64,000 nucleotides of DNA from Cheiracanthium punctorium (GCA_038373885.1 JAWZYV010012533.1:162267-226266); one strand, 5' to 3'; positions 45,062 to 57,125 are shown, counted from the first letter of the stretch. Translations and numbers: made by a program. Notes: generated by a model from the letters alone, not told the origin.

Positions 45062-47377
45062 TATATATCTATATATTGGGGATCACGTCATATGTACAGC
45101 AAAACATTTTTTCCAAATGAAAACCTTTATTTTATTTTCTTTCCAAACAAAAATGTTCCATTTTTCAACACCTTAGACATGCTTGAGAATTAACTTTTAT
45201 GTCCTCGTGTTAAATTTATGAGTAGTTTCATTATTTTCAAATGTTATTGAAAGTGGCACTGAAAATTCTGCTCAGGAACATAATTAGTTTATTTTAATGA
45301 TATCTCAGGCCCAGTTTTAAGCACCTGCAAGACACCTGTATATATTACGTTTTAGTTCAAGCATTAACATGCTTACATAAAAAAAGTCAAAGCACCATTC
45401 AAATGATATATATTGGGAAACCACAATAAACATACATTTTCTACAACCTGAGTCAAGCCATGAATTTATTATACAAAATACATTACTACCACAGTAAATA
45501 ACATACGGGATACCTCTGGCCCACCTCTGCTTTTGATCCATACTACAGAACATTTCAAAACCCCATATAAACCATACAAAATTCTATATTAATCCCAATT
45601 ATATGGCCCATGAGTTTACCAACATCCTGAAGTTTAGCCTGCGACTTCACTAACATTCTTATGTTTGGCCGGCAACTTTTCAAAGGTTGCTCATGCCTGC
45701 AATAAGCATACATTGTCCAACTAATAGTAAACCTAGTTTAATTAGTAAAAATGCAAGAGTTTCTTTTTTTTTTCCACATGCATGATAACTATAAAAGCTG
45801 ATCAAAATATGCTTGCTTAGGAATCATATCAACAAATTTCTTAAATATGATATATAAGTGAAAAAGATTATGGGGCGTTAGGCGATTATTCTTTATACTA
45901 AAAATATAGGATTATATTTTCCATAAAAATAATAAATTTGTCTTTCAAGAATTACAATTATTTTGCACAGATTAATGTATCTTGTTACAACTTGCAGCAA
46001 TTAGAAAGCTAAATATCTTCTAAATCTTTAGTACATAAATAAAACATTAATTCTCATTATCATAGTTTTGCTTTTTTTCTGGATGTACGCTTGCAGATAC
46101 TAAACTACGAAACATATCATACCTTTAAATAGGAGCAAAATAATGTATAATCACAATAAATAAAAATCTTGCTAAAATTATCGATCTAGATAATAATTAT
46201 GCAGCATAAATGTCTATCATAAACAGCAGGTTTAATACTCAGTCCATGGTAATTTAATGAACACAATTTTAACACTACATCAAAAACTACAAAACAAAAT
46301 AATTACCTGATAAATAAAACTCAAATATAATCTTCATTCTTTTCTGGCTGTTTATATATAAATATTACAATAGAAATACAGTCAAAAATTTCAATTCAAA
46401 ATACACAAGTTAAATACCGGCCGGAATAGCCGCTTAGGCTTACAGATGGAAGAGCATGTGTTAGGAGATACAGAACCCATCTGATTATATCAAAGTAATC
46501 GCTTAATATAAGCAGAAAACTTACCAGTGATTGATTATCATTTCGGGTTAATCACCGAAAAAACTAAAACGAAACCATTCACAACATATCTAAACTTCTG
46601 ATATTCTCTCTCGATACTTTGCATACAACCTCACAACCAATAGCAGATCTCTTTAACTAATGCCTCTCCCAATTCGAACCATTGCCACATTAAGACACAG
46701 AAAAGGTGAAAGTTTGTGTGCACAACAGCAACATAAATACTGCATTAGCAGCAACAATCCCAAACATTTTAAACATTTTTGCAAGATTCTTTTCCCCCTG
46801 AATCTCATCACTGCTTATTTGTTTTGTACAGATCCAAACAATGACATTTTTTTTTTTTTTTTTTTTTTTTTTTTGAGCCAGCTTTATAACTTATTCATTC
46901 TTCAGAGCACAGAATAGTTTTTGATCTGCCTAGCAACCGAGTAGCAACCTGTTTCTGCAGGACAAGCAGCAGAGTTCCAACTCACTAAGTTTTATACTAA
47001 CTACTGAAGAGCGGGAGAAACCAGTTTTACTCATAGATATAGGAATAGTGAACTAGATTGCGCACAAGGGGAGGAAACTTGTTGCCAGTGCACTTCCGGA
47101 GCAGACGACACGATAGTGGCAGAAAGACGAAAACGTCGCTGCTTACGACTGCTATGCAACAGCATTAATTTACATTTAAATACAGAATTGATGATTCGTT
47201 CAGAACCAAATTCAAAGAAAAAACATTTTGTTATGATATTTTGCTAGCTATTATTAGTTTATTTTTGCTGTTAGATGGTCTAAAAATGTAACACATTAAA
47301 ATAATCGATTAAATGTTTATTTTTGCACACAAGGAAAACAAAAACTTTTTCTGAACAAAGATGTGAACTGAAATTAA
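45062..47377. other. Non-coding region, possibly within or 3' of the THAP gene
   Basis: AT-rich with a poly(T) run at 46847-46874. A segment at about 47020-47130, read on the minus strand, matches 49705-49820 (CTTTCTGCCACTATC and ATTCCTATATCTATG), so it is repetitive. No coding exon of the upstream THAP gene was recognised. Confidence 0.4.
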
Positions 47378-47652
47378 CCCATTTATGCCTAGCGTCCCTT
47401 TTTTGGGACGGCATTTTCGCTATTAGTCGAAAACGTTATTTCTTTTCCTAGCCTTTATTCATGAGTATTGAGCCTCAACTCTACAAAATATTTTAACATG
47501 ACCAAGTAGGATGTTGATATTTCGATTTTTATGCATAATAATTTTAAAAGAAATCATCCCTTGTTCAAGAAGCTTACGTCAGAAATTTATCTATTATTTC
47601 TGTTATCAGTAAAAATCGAAGAAAGTCGCAAAAATATCCAGGCACAAATGGG
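47378..47652. mobile_element. piggyBac-type MITE, 275 bp
   Basis: TTAA lies on both sides (47374-47377 and 47653-47656). The ends CCCATTTATGCCTAG and, inverted, CCCATTTGTGCCTGG are TIRs. A CGTCCCTTTTTTGGGACG hairpin sits near the left end. Confidence 0.8.
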
Positions 47653-48415
47653 TTAAGTATCAATTGTGTATTGGAAGTACTAGGGTAAAAGACCGAGATG
47701 TCATAGATCTCGTAAGAGAAAACTACGTTCATATCAAGGGGGGGGAGGATTGTGCTTCTTGTTACATTTTAAGAAAATCATAATATTGTGGCATAGTTTG
47801 GTGATTGAGTTTGGATCTTTCTTTCCCTCGTAAATGTATTTCTAACGTTCTTGAGATTCAAATACGCCTTCTTCTACTTGGTGTTTTTTTTTTTTTTTTT
47901 TAAGCAAAAAGGCTATACTTAGGAAATTTTATCCCTTTTGAAGTGGAAGTCCAAAACGGGTTTTTTACACGTCCTATATATCTTAAAAAGAAACCGATTT
48001 CCAAAAAGTTATAATGTTACATTCTAAAAAAGTATTCGTGCAAGAGAGAAATTTCCTATATTTTAGATTTGTGAATAAAATTGAGTTTTTCAAAAACGCA
48101 CAACTTGAAAGAATTACGGAAATTTATTTATACATAGGCTAATTCATGTTCTATGATAAATAATTTTTAATATACAAAACCAACGTAGGAAATTTAATCT
48201 CTTGCTCGAATACTTTCTTTGGAGGGTGTATATTATCAATTTCTAAGGCATGAAATATACATATAAAGGCATTATATTAATTACTGTGCACAATAAAAAC
48301 TTTTTAAAAGCTTTTGCTGTTTTTTTTTCTTTCTTTTCTTTTGAGAGGGGGTGGGGTGGGGACAATATCCCATTCCCATTATCCCTCCCTAATAAGTACA
48401 TCGTTTAGAACTTAC

Positions 48416-49615
48416 CTTTTTCAAATGCTTTGGAAAATTAAAGATAGTTGGAACTACATCATCTTTTAGCAACTTCCGATTATGATTTGATTCAAAACAT
48501 TCAGCACTGAAGTGTTCTGAACAAATAAATGTATGTATATTAGGAACAAAATTATCTCTTTTTACAGCAGAAATCCATTTATTTGTCAATTCTTTATTAG
48601 ATAGTGGAAACCTAAACAATCAGAAAGTTATTAAAATCAGAAAGTCATCTAGAAAAATTAAGTAAAATGACAGTTTGCAGCATCGAAGCATTGCACAAAG
48701 CATGTGCACTTTTTGTGCACAACATTGCACAAAAAGCATCAGAAATAATCCTCCCATGATAACTTTGCTTGGCATAACTTAACTGTTTTATGGCTTTTTA
48801 AAAATACATTTTATAGTGTACTATTGTTTGTTCAGACAGGAATGTGTAAACTTAAACGTACATTCAATTAAAGCACTGATTTAATAGAATTTCAGTTAAT
48901 ATTAAAAATTGCGTCACCAGCCAGGTTTTTTTTTTAAAATTAAACTGTGGATTTGATACAACACTACAGAGCTGATATGCCTATTTCAAAAAAAAAGTTA
49001 AAATACTTACCATAAAACACTAACTTAATAAAGCTTACTTAAACAAAAGTATAAAGAAACATAAACAAAGAATCACGTTGAACTAAAAAAATGAATTTAA
49101 TATTAAAACTAGTAATTTTAAAAGTCGTTAAAAAATGCTCAAATGTGGAAAATCTAGTTAGAATAAATAAGATAAATTCAATATCCCCAATTTAAGAGTT
49201 ATTTTTGAAAAATTAATCATTTCCTGTAAAATATGATTAATAATTATTCGTAAAAAGTAAATTACGATGCTTTATTTATCTCATTTTTTATAGTTTAAGT
49301 GCCAAGTATACAATTTAAAAATAAGTATATATATCGTACGGTCAAATGTTTTAGGATTATATTTATATAGAAACATGAATTAAGCAATGTCTACTTTAAT
49401 TCAAGAAGGATGTGCAATATCTTCTCGAATTACTTTACAAAGTGAACGAAAAGCATAGGTAAATAGGAAATTTAAAAATACTACTGTTATTGAACATCAA
49501 TTGGTATTTGATTTTCAATACCACCAATTTCAAGCATTTATTACCTGTGAAAAGATATTCCAGATCCTTTCCTAAACCTGTTGGTGCAATTATACGCACA
49601 GCACGACTTCGGCAT
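48416..49615 (-). CDS. 5' exons of a THAP-domain gene (exon 1 49545-49615; exon 2 48416-48611)
   Basis: Exon 1 on the minus strand starts at ATG 49615 and reads MPKSCCAYNC, giving the first zinc ligands, to an AG-GTAATA donor at 49545/49544. Exon 2 begins after TTGTTTAG at 48611, restores an Arg codon across the junction, and carries RFPLS, NKWISAVKRD, FICSEHF and VVPTIF, then ends AAAAAG-GTAAGT (48416/48415), a perfect donor. The 89 codons make a complete C2CH THAP zinc finger with Trp, the C-x2-H ligands and the Pro of the terminal PT box. Known: THAP domains bind specific DNA sites and occur in host regulators and in P-type transposases. The spliced structure suggests a host gene or a domesticated one. 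The second coding phase ends at zero, so the next exon should begin in phase 0. It must lie at lower coordinates; I did not find it, so the gene's main function is unknown. Confidence 0.8.
48620..49540 (-). other. Intron 1 of the THAP gene
   Basis: About 0.93 kb, AT-rich, bounded by GTAATA and TTTAG. No other feature is seen. Confidence 0.65.
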
Positions 49616-49689
49616 GATAATGCTTAAAGTTAATTAAAAATAAATAAATAAATAAGATGCTGGACTAGTGGCGAAAATAACCATAAACC

Positions 49690-49835
49690 ATGATCAAGAC
49701 ACTGCTTTCTGCCACTATCATGGGCGATGCCACCGAAGATATTTGGCAACAAGAAAAACCTCTTACTAGTATACGGATGCGTGATCTAGTTATTCCTATA
49801 TCTATGGTTTTACTGTGCTGCTTTTCAGAAGTTCC
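49690..49835. repeat. Interspersed repeat copy upstream of the THAP gene
   Basis: Inverted match to about 47020-47130 (see there). A 73-codon open frame across it is not supported as a gene. Confidence 0.45.
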
Positions 49836-49839
49836 TCTT

Positions 49840-50400
49840 TCTAATCCCGACTATTTTTTCGTCAAATGTGCTGGCAAACAGTTGCCAATCGTATTCCAAA
49901 CCAATCAATAATTTCATGCGTTCAGCATTTATCTCGATGAAAAATCGCTCGTCTTGGCCAACCTCCGGGATAATACGTAAGTAAGTACCGATATATCTTT
50001 TACCGAAAATGACAAGAATTGAGAAACTTATCAACATACGTAGATGATGATGGTCTGTTAAGACTGAAGACAAAAATAACTTTCAGAAAAGATCTACCAT
50101 ATTTTCGAAAACCTATGATTTTACCTTCAGATCACCAAGTGATTAGGCGACTAATTATGAGTGAACATCGGAAAAAATCCCATGCAGGATCACAATTTTG
50201 CTTAATATCTTGAGAGAATATTAAATTGTAGGAAGACTATAAGGTCAGTAATATCAAAGTGCCCGGTGTTGCTTAAGACATGCAAAGCAGAATCTGACTG
50301 CTCCGACATCTTCACTACCTGAGAATAGGGTGAGAGATGCAACTGTGTTGGAGATAATCGGCGTTGATATGTGCTGGATTTCCGTTGACTTTAGCTCAAG
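49840..50400 (+). pseudogene. Degenerate BEL/Pao retroelement fragment (integrase zinc-binding region)
   Basis: From about 50030 to 50395, broken frames read a BEL/Pao-type segment: YVDDDGLLRL, a DLPYFRKPMILP stretch, RRLIMSEH, HAGSQF, then after stops and shifts a Cys-rich piece and LPENRV followed by an IGVDMCW-like step into the integrase core. Several in-frame stops and frameshifts make it dead. The preceding part, 49840-49990, closely matches 57160-57295 and may be LTR sequence joined by an internal deletion, but that is inference. Confidence 0.65.
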
Positions 50401-51469
50401 ATAGGAAATAAACTTATAATCACACAACTACGAAAATTTCCAGAATGTTTCCTCTAAAACTAGAATAAGAACTGACATTGAGATAAAATTTGAAAAGTTA
50501 TTTAATTTTTTAAAAAATATTATTAAATGACTTGACACTTTTTCAGAGAAAACGCTATTTTCTTGAATTTCGACCACGATTAGAAATAAATTTACGATGA
50601 TATAATTATGAGAATTTTCAGAATGTTTCCTCGGAAACTAGATTGAGAACTGACATTGAGATAAATTTTTAAACACAATTTAATTTTTTTTTATTGTGAA
50701 ATTTGGCACTTTTTCAGAGGAAAAGGTTTTTGATAAATATCAGAAATGAACTTATGATGCTAGAACTATGAAAATTTTTAGACTGTTTCCTCAGAAACCA
50801 TACTGTGAAGTGAAACAAATTTCAAATTTGAAAAGTTACTTCATTTTTTTGAAAAAAAAATATTAAACATGCCACTTTTTCGGAGAAGGCTGCTTTTCGA
50901 TTAACTTTCACTACAGATATAAAATAAACTTACATTCCTAGAAAAATGAAACTTTTCAGAACGTTTCCTCGGGAGCTGTACTATGGACTACTGCAAATTT
51001 AAAATCTGAATAACCAGTCAGTTTTCATAAAAAGAAAGAAGGAGAAATATTGTTTTTTAAACTCAATTTCAAAATTGGCTGACTAAAAAGTTTTCTTTCA
51101 AAAGTAACTTTGAAGTATAAATTTGGATCACTTCATAATGCATTTAAGAATGTTTTGGAGCCAAAAATGTACTGCATTTTACTTTTACAAATTTTATAAT
51201 TGAAACTCGTACTGGTTTATGAAACCTAATGAACATGACTTCTGATCAAGATCATTTAAAATAAAATTACAGTAGAAAAGTTACTGAAAAATTTATAATG
51301 GTTCTTTTGAAACTACTTTACAAAGTTTTGTGAACATTAAGTTTATAGGAGCAATTTAATTTTAAAAATAAGTAAATAAATGAAGATGATATTTCAGACG
51401 GAAATTCAAAGAATTTCAGCAGTTTTACCGCGTTTCAATCGAATTTCATTTGAAAAAATCTACTCGCGC
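50401..51469. repeat. Degenerate tandem repeats, about 180-bp unit
   Basis: ACTTTTTCAGAGAAAA-, TAAACTTA-GAT-, TTTCAGAATGTTTCCTC and ACTGACATTGAGATAAA blocks recur about four times between 50400 and 51010. No coding sequence is present. Confidence 0.6.
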
Positions 51470-52855
51470 TGATAAATTTTGCTTTTTGTTGCATCAAAAT
51501 CGGCCAATTAGAACCGGAGATACGGAGGTTTCGCTTTCCCATATGTTTTTCTATGGGCTTCTAGAAATCTCGAGAAATATTAGTCCTAGAGCTTAGATCT
51601 CTTCACTTTTGAGGACTTATTTTTGGCGCCAAATTTGGCGATATTTTGCCAAAAGTCGCCAGGCTTGGCGACTTTTTGGTCATTTGGCGCGATTTTCCCA
51701 ATGGGGCTTGGAAGTTGTTTTTCCTGCATTAAAAACGCATAATAACCTAACATTTCTCTTCTATGACGTAATCAAAATTCACGCTTTATGTAGAACCCTC
51801 GAGAAATTGACTTATCTGGAAACTTCTTGTACCTTCTGCGTCGGCTATTTATAGATTGAGTTGAACGCTCAATGTGTGAAGAGCTCTCAGTACGCTTGTT
51901 TTGTGTGAAATAAGTCCTCAAAAGTGAAGAGATCTAAGCTCTAGGACTAATATTTCTCGAGATTTCTAGAAGCCCATAGAAAAACATATGGGAAAGCGAA
52001 ACCTCCGTATCTCCGGTTCTAATTGGCCGATTTTGATGCAACAAAAAGCAAAATTTATCTATTTGAAGCGTAGAATACGAATTTTAAACCATTTTAAGCC
52101 CCAGAGCAGCGGGTTGCCCCGAAAATTCGTAACATTGCCCCCTTCCCAAGGACTGCACGTCCCGGGCAGTACAATCCCTAGTTAGGAGGTCACACAGGTA
52201 CCTACACTGTATAACACTTAACAAGATCTTAACAACATAATTCAAGCAACTTTAAAAACAGCTTCACAAAGCAAGCTAAAACACAGCTTCTATAGCACTA
52301 TCAGTTCACCCAAAACAAGCGTACTCAGAGCTCTTCGCACATTGAATGTTCAACTCGCAACTGACTCTTCGGGGCGATGCACGCTTCTATAAATAGCCGA
52401 CGCAGGAGGTACAAGAGGTTTCCAGAAAAGTCAATTTCTCGAGGGTTCTACATAAAGCGTGGATTTTGATTACGTCATAGAAGAGAAATGTTAGGTTATT
52501 ATGCGTTTTTAATGCAGGAAAAACAACTTCTAGGCCCCATTGGGAAAATCGCGCCAAATGACCAAAAAGTCGCCAAGCTTGGCGACTTTTGGCAAAATAT
52601 CGCCAAATTTGGCGCCAAAAATAAGTCCGCAAAAGTGAAGAGATCTAAGCTCTAGGACTAATATTTCTCGAGATTTCTAGAAGCCCATAGAAAAACATAT
52701 GGGAAAGCGAAACCTCCGTATCTCCGGTTCTAATTGGCCGATTTTGATGCAACAAAAAGCAAAATTTATCTATTTGAAGCGTAGAATACGAATTTTAAAC
52801 CATTTTAAGCCCCAGAGCAGCGGGTTGCCGCGAAAATTCGTAACAATATCTTGCA
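51470..52855. mobile_element. Nested inverted-repeat element with three copies of one module
   Basis: Module A (about 51478-51625) is GATAAATTTTGC through TCTCTTCACTTTTG; module B (51628-51855) has TTTGGCGCCAAATTTGGCG and a TATTTATAG end; module C (51856-51910). C-B-A recurs in inverted order at 52310-52850. A third copy of A, inverted, with a CCATTTTAAGCCCCAGAGCA extension lies between them at 51915-52110. Open frames of 81, 65 and 60 codons are repeated with the modules and are not supported as genes. Confidence 0.75.
52569..52586. repeat. 18-bp perfect palindrome GTCGCCAAGCTTGGCGAC
   Basis: Same 18-mer as 16564-16581; the mirrored module at 51653-51670 has a G in place of one A. Confidence 0.8.
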
Positions 52856-52859
52856 GACA

Positions 52860-53340
52860 TTTTAAATACTTTTTGGAATGAGCATCATAATCCATGAGTG
52901 TATCGTATTTTCCTTCTTTGTTCCAAAAAGCACTTCTTCGGAATAGAAATCTAATTAAAATCGACTACCAAAACTGTTTAACAACTTTCGCCAGGCATAG
53001 TCAAACTACACTTCACCTTTATAAATACCATTTGGAAAGTGTTTCATAATCTATGATGCAGGCGCGTAGCCAGGAAAATTTTTCGGGGGGGGGTATGAAC
53101 TTATATGTGTATAAATAGACGGAATTTCATCACTAATCCAAAAATTTCGGGGGGGATATATCCCGATATCCCCCCCCCCCTGGCTACGCCCCTGCTATGA
53201 TGTGTACCGTATTTTTTTTCACTGTTCTATAAAACACTTCTTCGGAATTAAAATCTATATTTAAATCGTCTACTAAAACTATTTTACAATATTCGCCAGG
53301 CGTTTTCTAACTATACACAAAATATATTTATTTATAATAA
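52860..53340. repeat. Copies of the 165-bp GCCAGGC unit, family of 58.1-59.2 kb
   Basis: Units contain CACTTCTTCGGAATAGAAATC, AAAATCG-CTAC-AAAACT, TTCGCCAGGC and ACTTCACCTTTATAAATA. A hAT MITE is inserted in the second. Confidence 0.65.
53059..53194. mobile_element. hAT-type MITE, 136 bp, perfect 8-bp duplication
   Basis: The ends CAGGCGCGTAGCCAG and, inverted, CAGGGGCGTAGCCAG are TIRs, each followed inward by a G run. CTATGATG flanks both sides (53051-53058 and 53195-53202) exactly. Confidence 0.88.
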
Positions 53341-54738
53341 ATTGTCGCATTTTGGCACCCAGTTTAGCGATCATTTATCAAAAATTGCAAACCTTGAGCG
53401 GCTTTCAACATTTTATTAACGACTCCCCCCCCCTCCACATTATATGGCAAACACATTTCAAAAGTGACTCGACGCGAAAATTGTACCAAATTCGTGTCTA
53501 CACAAAAAGCAAGGTTGAAATTAATAGCACTCTGGTGCTAAAAACGTCGCCAAGCGGTACACAATTCTTTATGGTTGCCAGTCAAAACTACCTCCGGCAG
53601 GGTACTTCACTCCCGCTGAACATCGCCCACGATGGCGACAGAACCAACACTAAATGAACATCAAAATGTAAACAGCACCGGATACGGAACATAGACCAGT
53701 TCTTTTTAGCTGTATGAATTTCGAAAAAAAATTAACAAATTGAACTTCGGAAATTTTAATGGCATTCAAATACTCTTTTGCGAAACGGCAAACAAAAACA
53801 AAATGTGTGCGTGGGATTAACACATTCGCATGCGTTAACATGATTTATTCAAAATTAAAGCATCGACGCATATGTACGTAAATTCAGAACTACAAAAAAT
53901 CTTAAAAGAATCGTTTTAACAAGCGAAAACAAAATGTACACATATGTGCTGTGTACTGTGAACGAAGATGTATAGGTGGTTTGATGTGCAGTTTTAAACG
54001 GTGACGTAAAAACTTCGCCAATATCCCTTGCAATGGACGATATCGATACGATGCTATTTCAATCACTTGTCGGTGGAAAATACAAATTTGAACTAATCAG
54101 ATTGAAACATAAAGTGTCAACTGAAACTACATTTTAAGTTGATTGGTTGGAGGTTACGTGTTGGCTGAAAAATGACGTCACACGGACACCGTCCATTTAA
54201 AAAAAATCAACTCTTCTGGTTATAGCATCTAACAAATATCGATTCAAGAGCTTATATGCCTCGTTAGAGCTCCTATTTTATTTTATGAAAACTATAAAAT
54301 TTAAGGACTATTGAACACGAGGTAAAGGAAAAAGATCACTAAACGAGCTGGCATTTAAAATAGCTATTTAAAAGTCATATTTTATGCTTGTTCATACATC
54401 ACAATCAGTGAGTGAAAAATCAATCATCCCCTGTTTTCTTACCCTTAGGGTTGGAATTTTTTTTCGAAATCTATATGGGACCAACTTCGGAGTATACTCT
54501 TTCCAATTAAAAAAAAAAAAATTATCAAAATCGGATTACTCTGTAAAAAGTTATGCGTGGTCATACATAAAAAAAAAATATATACGCGTCGACTTGAGAA
54601 CCTCCTCCGTTTTTCGTCGGTTAAAAATAAAGTACAACGAAAAGAATACAATGGTTTTTTAACCCTCCCACTGCTCCCTGGTGAGGAGGATTTTGGGAAA
54701 GATTAGTTGGTGTTGTGAAAAGTATTCTTAGAAAAGTC
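53341..54738. other. Non-coding region
   Basis: 53540-53700 is the repeat end shared with 44280-44560. The rest, including 92- and 68-codon open frames at 54384-54662, shows no recognisable coding signal. Confidence 0.4.
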
Positions 54739-54746
54739 ATGGGACA

Positions 54747-54994
54747 CAGTGGCGGATCCAGAAATTCTCTTTTGGGAGGGGCTAAATTTTGAAAAAAGCT
54801 TATTTCACCCAAACAAAATATACAATAAAGCAAAATTTTAGTCTAAACCAATGTAAAAACTTTTGGGAGGGGCTAAGTGATTAAAAAAGATCACTTTACA
54901 TATTCAAAGTGCATAATGAAGCAGAAAGTTACCCTTCAGCAATTTGTTTTTTTTGGGGGGGGCTGAAGCCCCCTAGCCCCTAAATCCGCTACTG
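54747..54994. mobile_element. hAT-type MITE, 248 bp, perfect 8-bp duplication
   Basis: The ends CAGTGGCGGATCCAGAAATT and, inverted, CAGTAGCGGATTTAGG are TIRs. ATGGGACA flanks both sides (54739-54746 and 54995-55002) exactly. Confidence 0.88.
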
Positions 54995-55089
54995 ATGGGA
55001 CACACAGGCTCTCTTTGGCTATGAAGAAATGGCTACGGTTTTATGTGACACACAGAATGGGTTATCAACTCACGTCCTCTGATTTATTT

Positions 55090-55251
55090 TTCAGAGACTG
55101 TTAATGAGTTGACACCTTTATCTCCAAATAATTTTTTAAATGATGCTAGTCACGCAAATGTGCCAAATTTTGATCAGATTGATGAACGTATTCTTAATTA
55201 GAGGTTAAAATATCGACAGAAAATAAATACTGACATCCGTAATCGATTCAG
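55090..55251 (+). pseudogene. BEL/Pao pol fragment, part 1 (end of integrase region)
   Basis: Reads ELTPLSPNNFL, as in the LTPxHFL motif of BEL/Pao integrases, followed by an in-frame stop at about 55198 and then KYRQKI. The reading frame continues across the inserted 1.65-kb element at 56904. Confidence 0.7.
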
Positions 55252-56903
55252 GGGCCCTAGCACGATCTTCTCGGAAACCTTTCCGAAGCGGAAAAACAAC
55301 CCTTTTCTCACTCATGACGTCACATTCCGAAAGGGCGTCAATTTGGTCTACCACGATGCTCTCGGGAACGTTCCGATATCGGAAACCCTGTCGGAAATTC
55401 CCCTTTTTTTTTCCCGGCACGGTAAATGCGAGTGAGAAGCTCTTTCCGCTTCGGATACAAGTCAGCGTGCGTGGTTATTTGTTCTGATGGTAGTTGTTTA
55501 CATCAAAATAATGGCCCAGTTTTAATTGTAGCAACTGTTGCACAACAATAAGATGCTAGAAGGGTTCATAGGAATCGAAATTCGATTCCTAGGTGTAAAT
55601 CCTTTGAATTAAGCGACGTCGAATTTATCAACAATTTTCGGTTGAATAAATCATTAGCATTCCAACTGATTCAAGAGTTTAAAAAATATTTAGAGCCTAG
55701 AACAATTAGAATATAATAATGCTAATTTTTAATGATATTTAAAATTTATAAAATAACAGTCTGCTTACCTTTTTCCAAGCTTTCACATTTTTAATAAAAC
55801 CTCCACTGCTGTTTAATATTTGTCCTAGAGATTTCAAATCCTCATTTCGTTTGCTGCGCTCTATGAAAACTGGAAAAGTTGTTTTCATTTAAGTAATGAT
55901 TTTTTTCCATTGCTTGGACGATAATTTCAATCTGATTTGTTTTTACTCGAATATTACCGTTTTTATTTTATAAGGAGGAGGCACGGCTTCAGGAAAATGC
56001 GGATTTCAATGAACTTTGGCATAATGGTCATAATGGCCATGTGAATATACTGAGTGTAAAATAAAGTTTATAAAAGGTATTAAAAAACTGTCAGCACTTC
56101 ATCAGAGGGTCGTAAAATTGTGAGTTGACTGTATATTTATTTATATATTTTTAAAATTTTATTTCTGCTATTCAAAGAATATTTTTTTACAATTGATGAT
56201 GCATAAAAATTAATACTCTTGCTGTTGCATCACGAACGGGTGACAGTTAGGGGAAAAATAGTCTGTCTGACAAAAATTAATGTACCTTAAAGAAATATTG
56301 AGTTTTGTGGGTGTTAAAAGTGATTTATTTTGAAAGTGTAAAATTCTGATGAATTAATTACCAAGATTCGCGTATTTAAAAAAAAAAAAAAAAAGTGCAG
56401 GAAAATATTGCGCAGCCCGGGGTTCGATCACATAACGCCCTAGTAATAGTCCCGTGTCTTACCGATTCAGTCACCGAAGCGCAACTAACTTTGCACACAA
56501 CTTACGATTAAAGTTTTGGTAAAGCGGTTCGAAAATCGATATTAATTTTTTTTTACTGTATTTGAGTACTGCGCATTAGTATCTTACACGTTGTATATTC
56601 ACATGGTATAACACAGCCAGAGATCGACTAACAAAATAAGACAAGACGTGGTACCTATTTAAGTACTCTGTCATAAACTTAAACTACGTGCTCGAATGCG
56701 GCAAAGAGTGCCTTGTTTTGATTGGTTGATAGCGTCCCCTTCCGATACTCTCGGAAGAGGCATAAAAATTCTCACTTCCATTAGTCGAAAACATGGTGGT
56801 AAAGTCAAAATGTGGGTATCGGATATTTATCCGAAGATTTTCAGTATCCGTGAGTGAGAACTATCCGTGACGGATGCTTTCCGATAAGATCGTGCTAGAG
56901 CTC
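55252..56903. mobile_element. Non-autonomous DNA transposon, 1.65 kb, in a BEL/Pao remnant; 3-bp duplication
   Basis: The ends GGGCCCTAGCACGATCTTCT and, inverted, GAGCTCTAGCACGATCTTAT are TIRs. CAG lies on both sides (55249-55251 and 56904-56906). Removing the element plus one CAG restores an uninterrupted coding stretch of the host retroelement, which fixes the borders. A 3-bp duplication and a G-rich start point to PIF/Harbinger, though that family usually targets TWA. TCGGAAA and TTCCGA words are iterated near both ends. No transposase is encoded. Confidence 0.8.
56403..56492 (-). mobile_element. tRNA-like sequence or SINE head inside the 1.65-kb transposon
   Basis: On the minus strand, GCGCTTCGGTGACTGAATCG then GTAAGACACGGGACTATTAC and TGATCGAACCCCGGGC give a D-arm-like and a B-box-like sequence at tRNA spacing. 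It sits beside an (A)17 run (56380-56395) that could be its tail. A weak cloverleaf makes a functional tRNA unlikely. Confidence 0.45.
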
Positions 56904-57125
56904 CAGATCTGAATATCTGGGACTTTTAATTCAAATGAACAATCCAACGAAACACACTCAAGTTAAAATTGACGATACTGTTCTCCTTGGAAGCGATAAT
57001 ACAAAGTGCAACGAGGGCCTTTGGGTGTTGTTACGGAATTACTTCCTGGAAAAGATAATAAGATTAGTACGTTTGAAAACAAGCAAAGGTCTGATTTTAA
57101 GACCCGTGCAAAGACCTTTTCGGTA
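56904..57125 (+). pseudogene. BEL/Pao pol fragment, part 2 (C-terminal domain after integrase)
   Basis: Reads SEYLGLL, then VKIDDTVLLGSDN, a GVVTELLPGKDNKI segment in a second frame, and LVRLKTSKGLILRPVQR back in the first: the conserved C-terminal tail of BEL/Pao polyproteins (DUF5641-like). At least two frameshifts are present near 57005 and 57060. The frame stays open to 57321 only by running into the following non-coding part. Confidence 0.75.

Noticed and set aside
49690..49911. 73-codon frame starting near 49690
   Set aside because: It runs from one interspersed repeat into the BEL/Pao-related segment and has no independent support.
51609..52881. Repeated 81- and 60-65-codon frames
   Set aside because: The same frames occur in inverted copies of a non-coding repeat; conservation is due to recent duplication.
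55205..55420. 71-codon minus-strand frame
   Set aside because: It spans the border between the BEL/Pao remnant and the inserted transposon, so it cannot be an ancestral gene.
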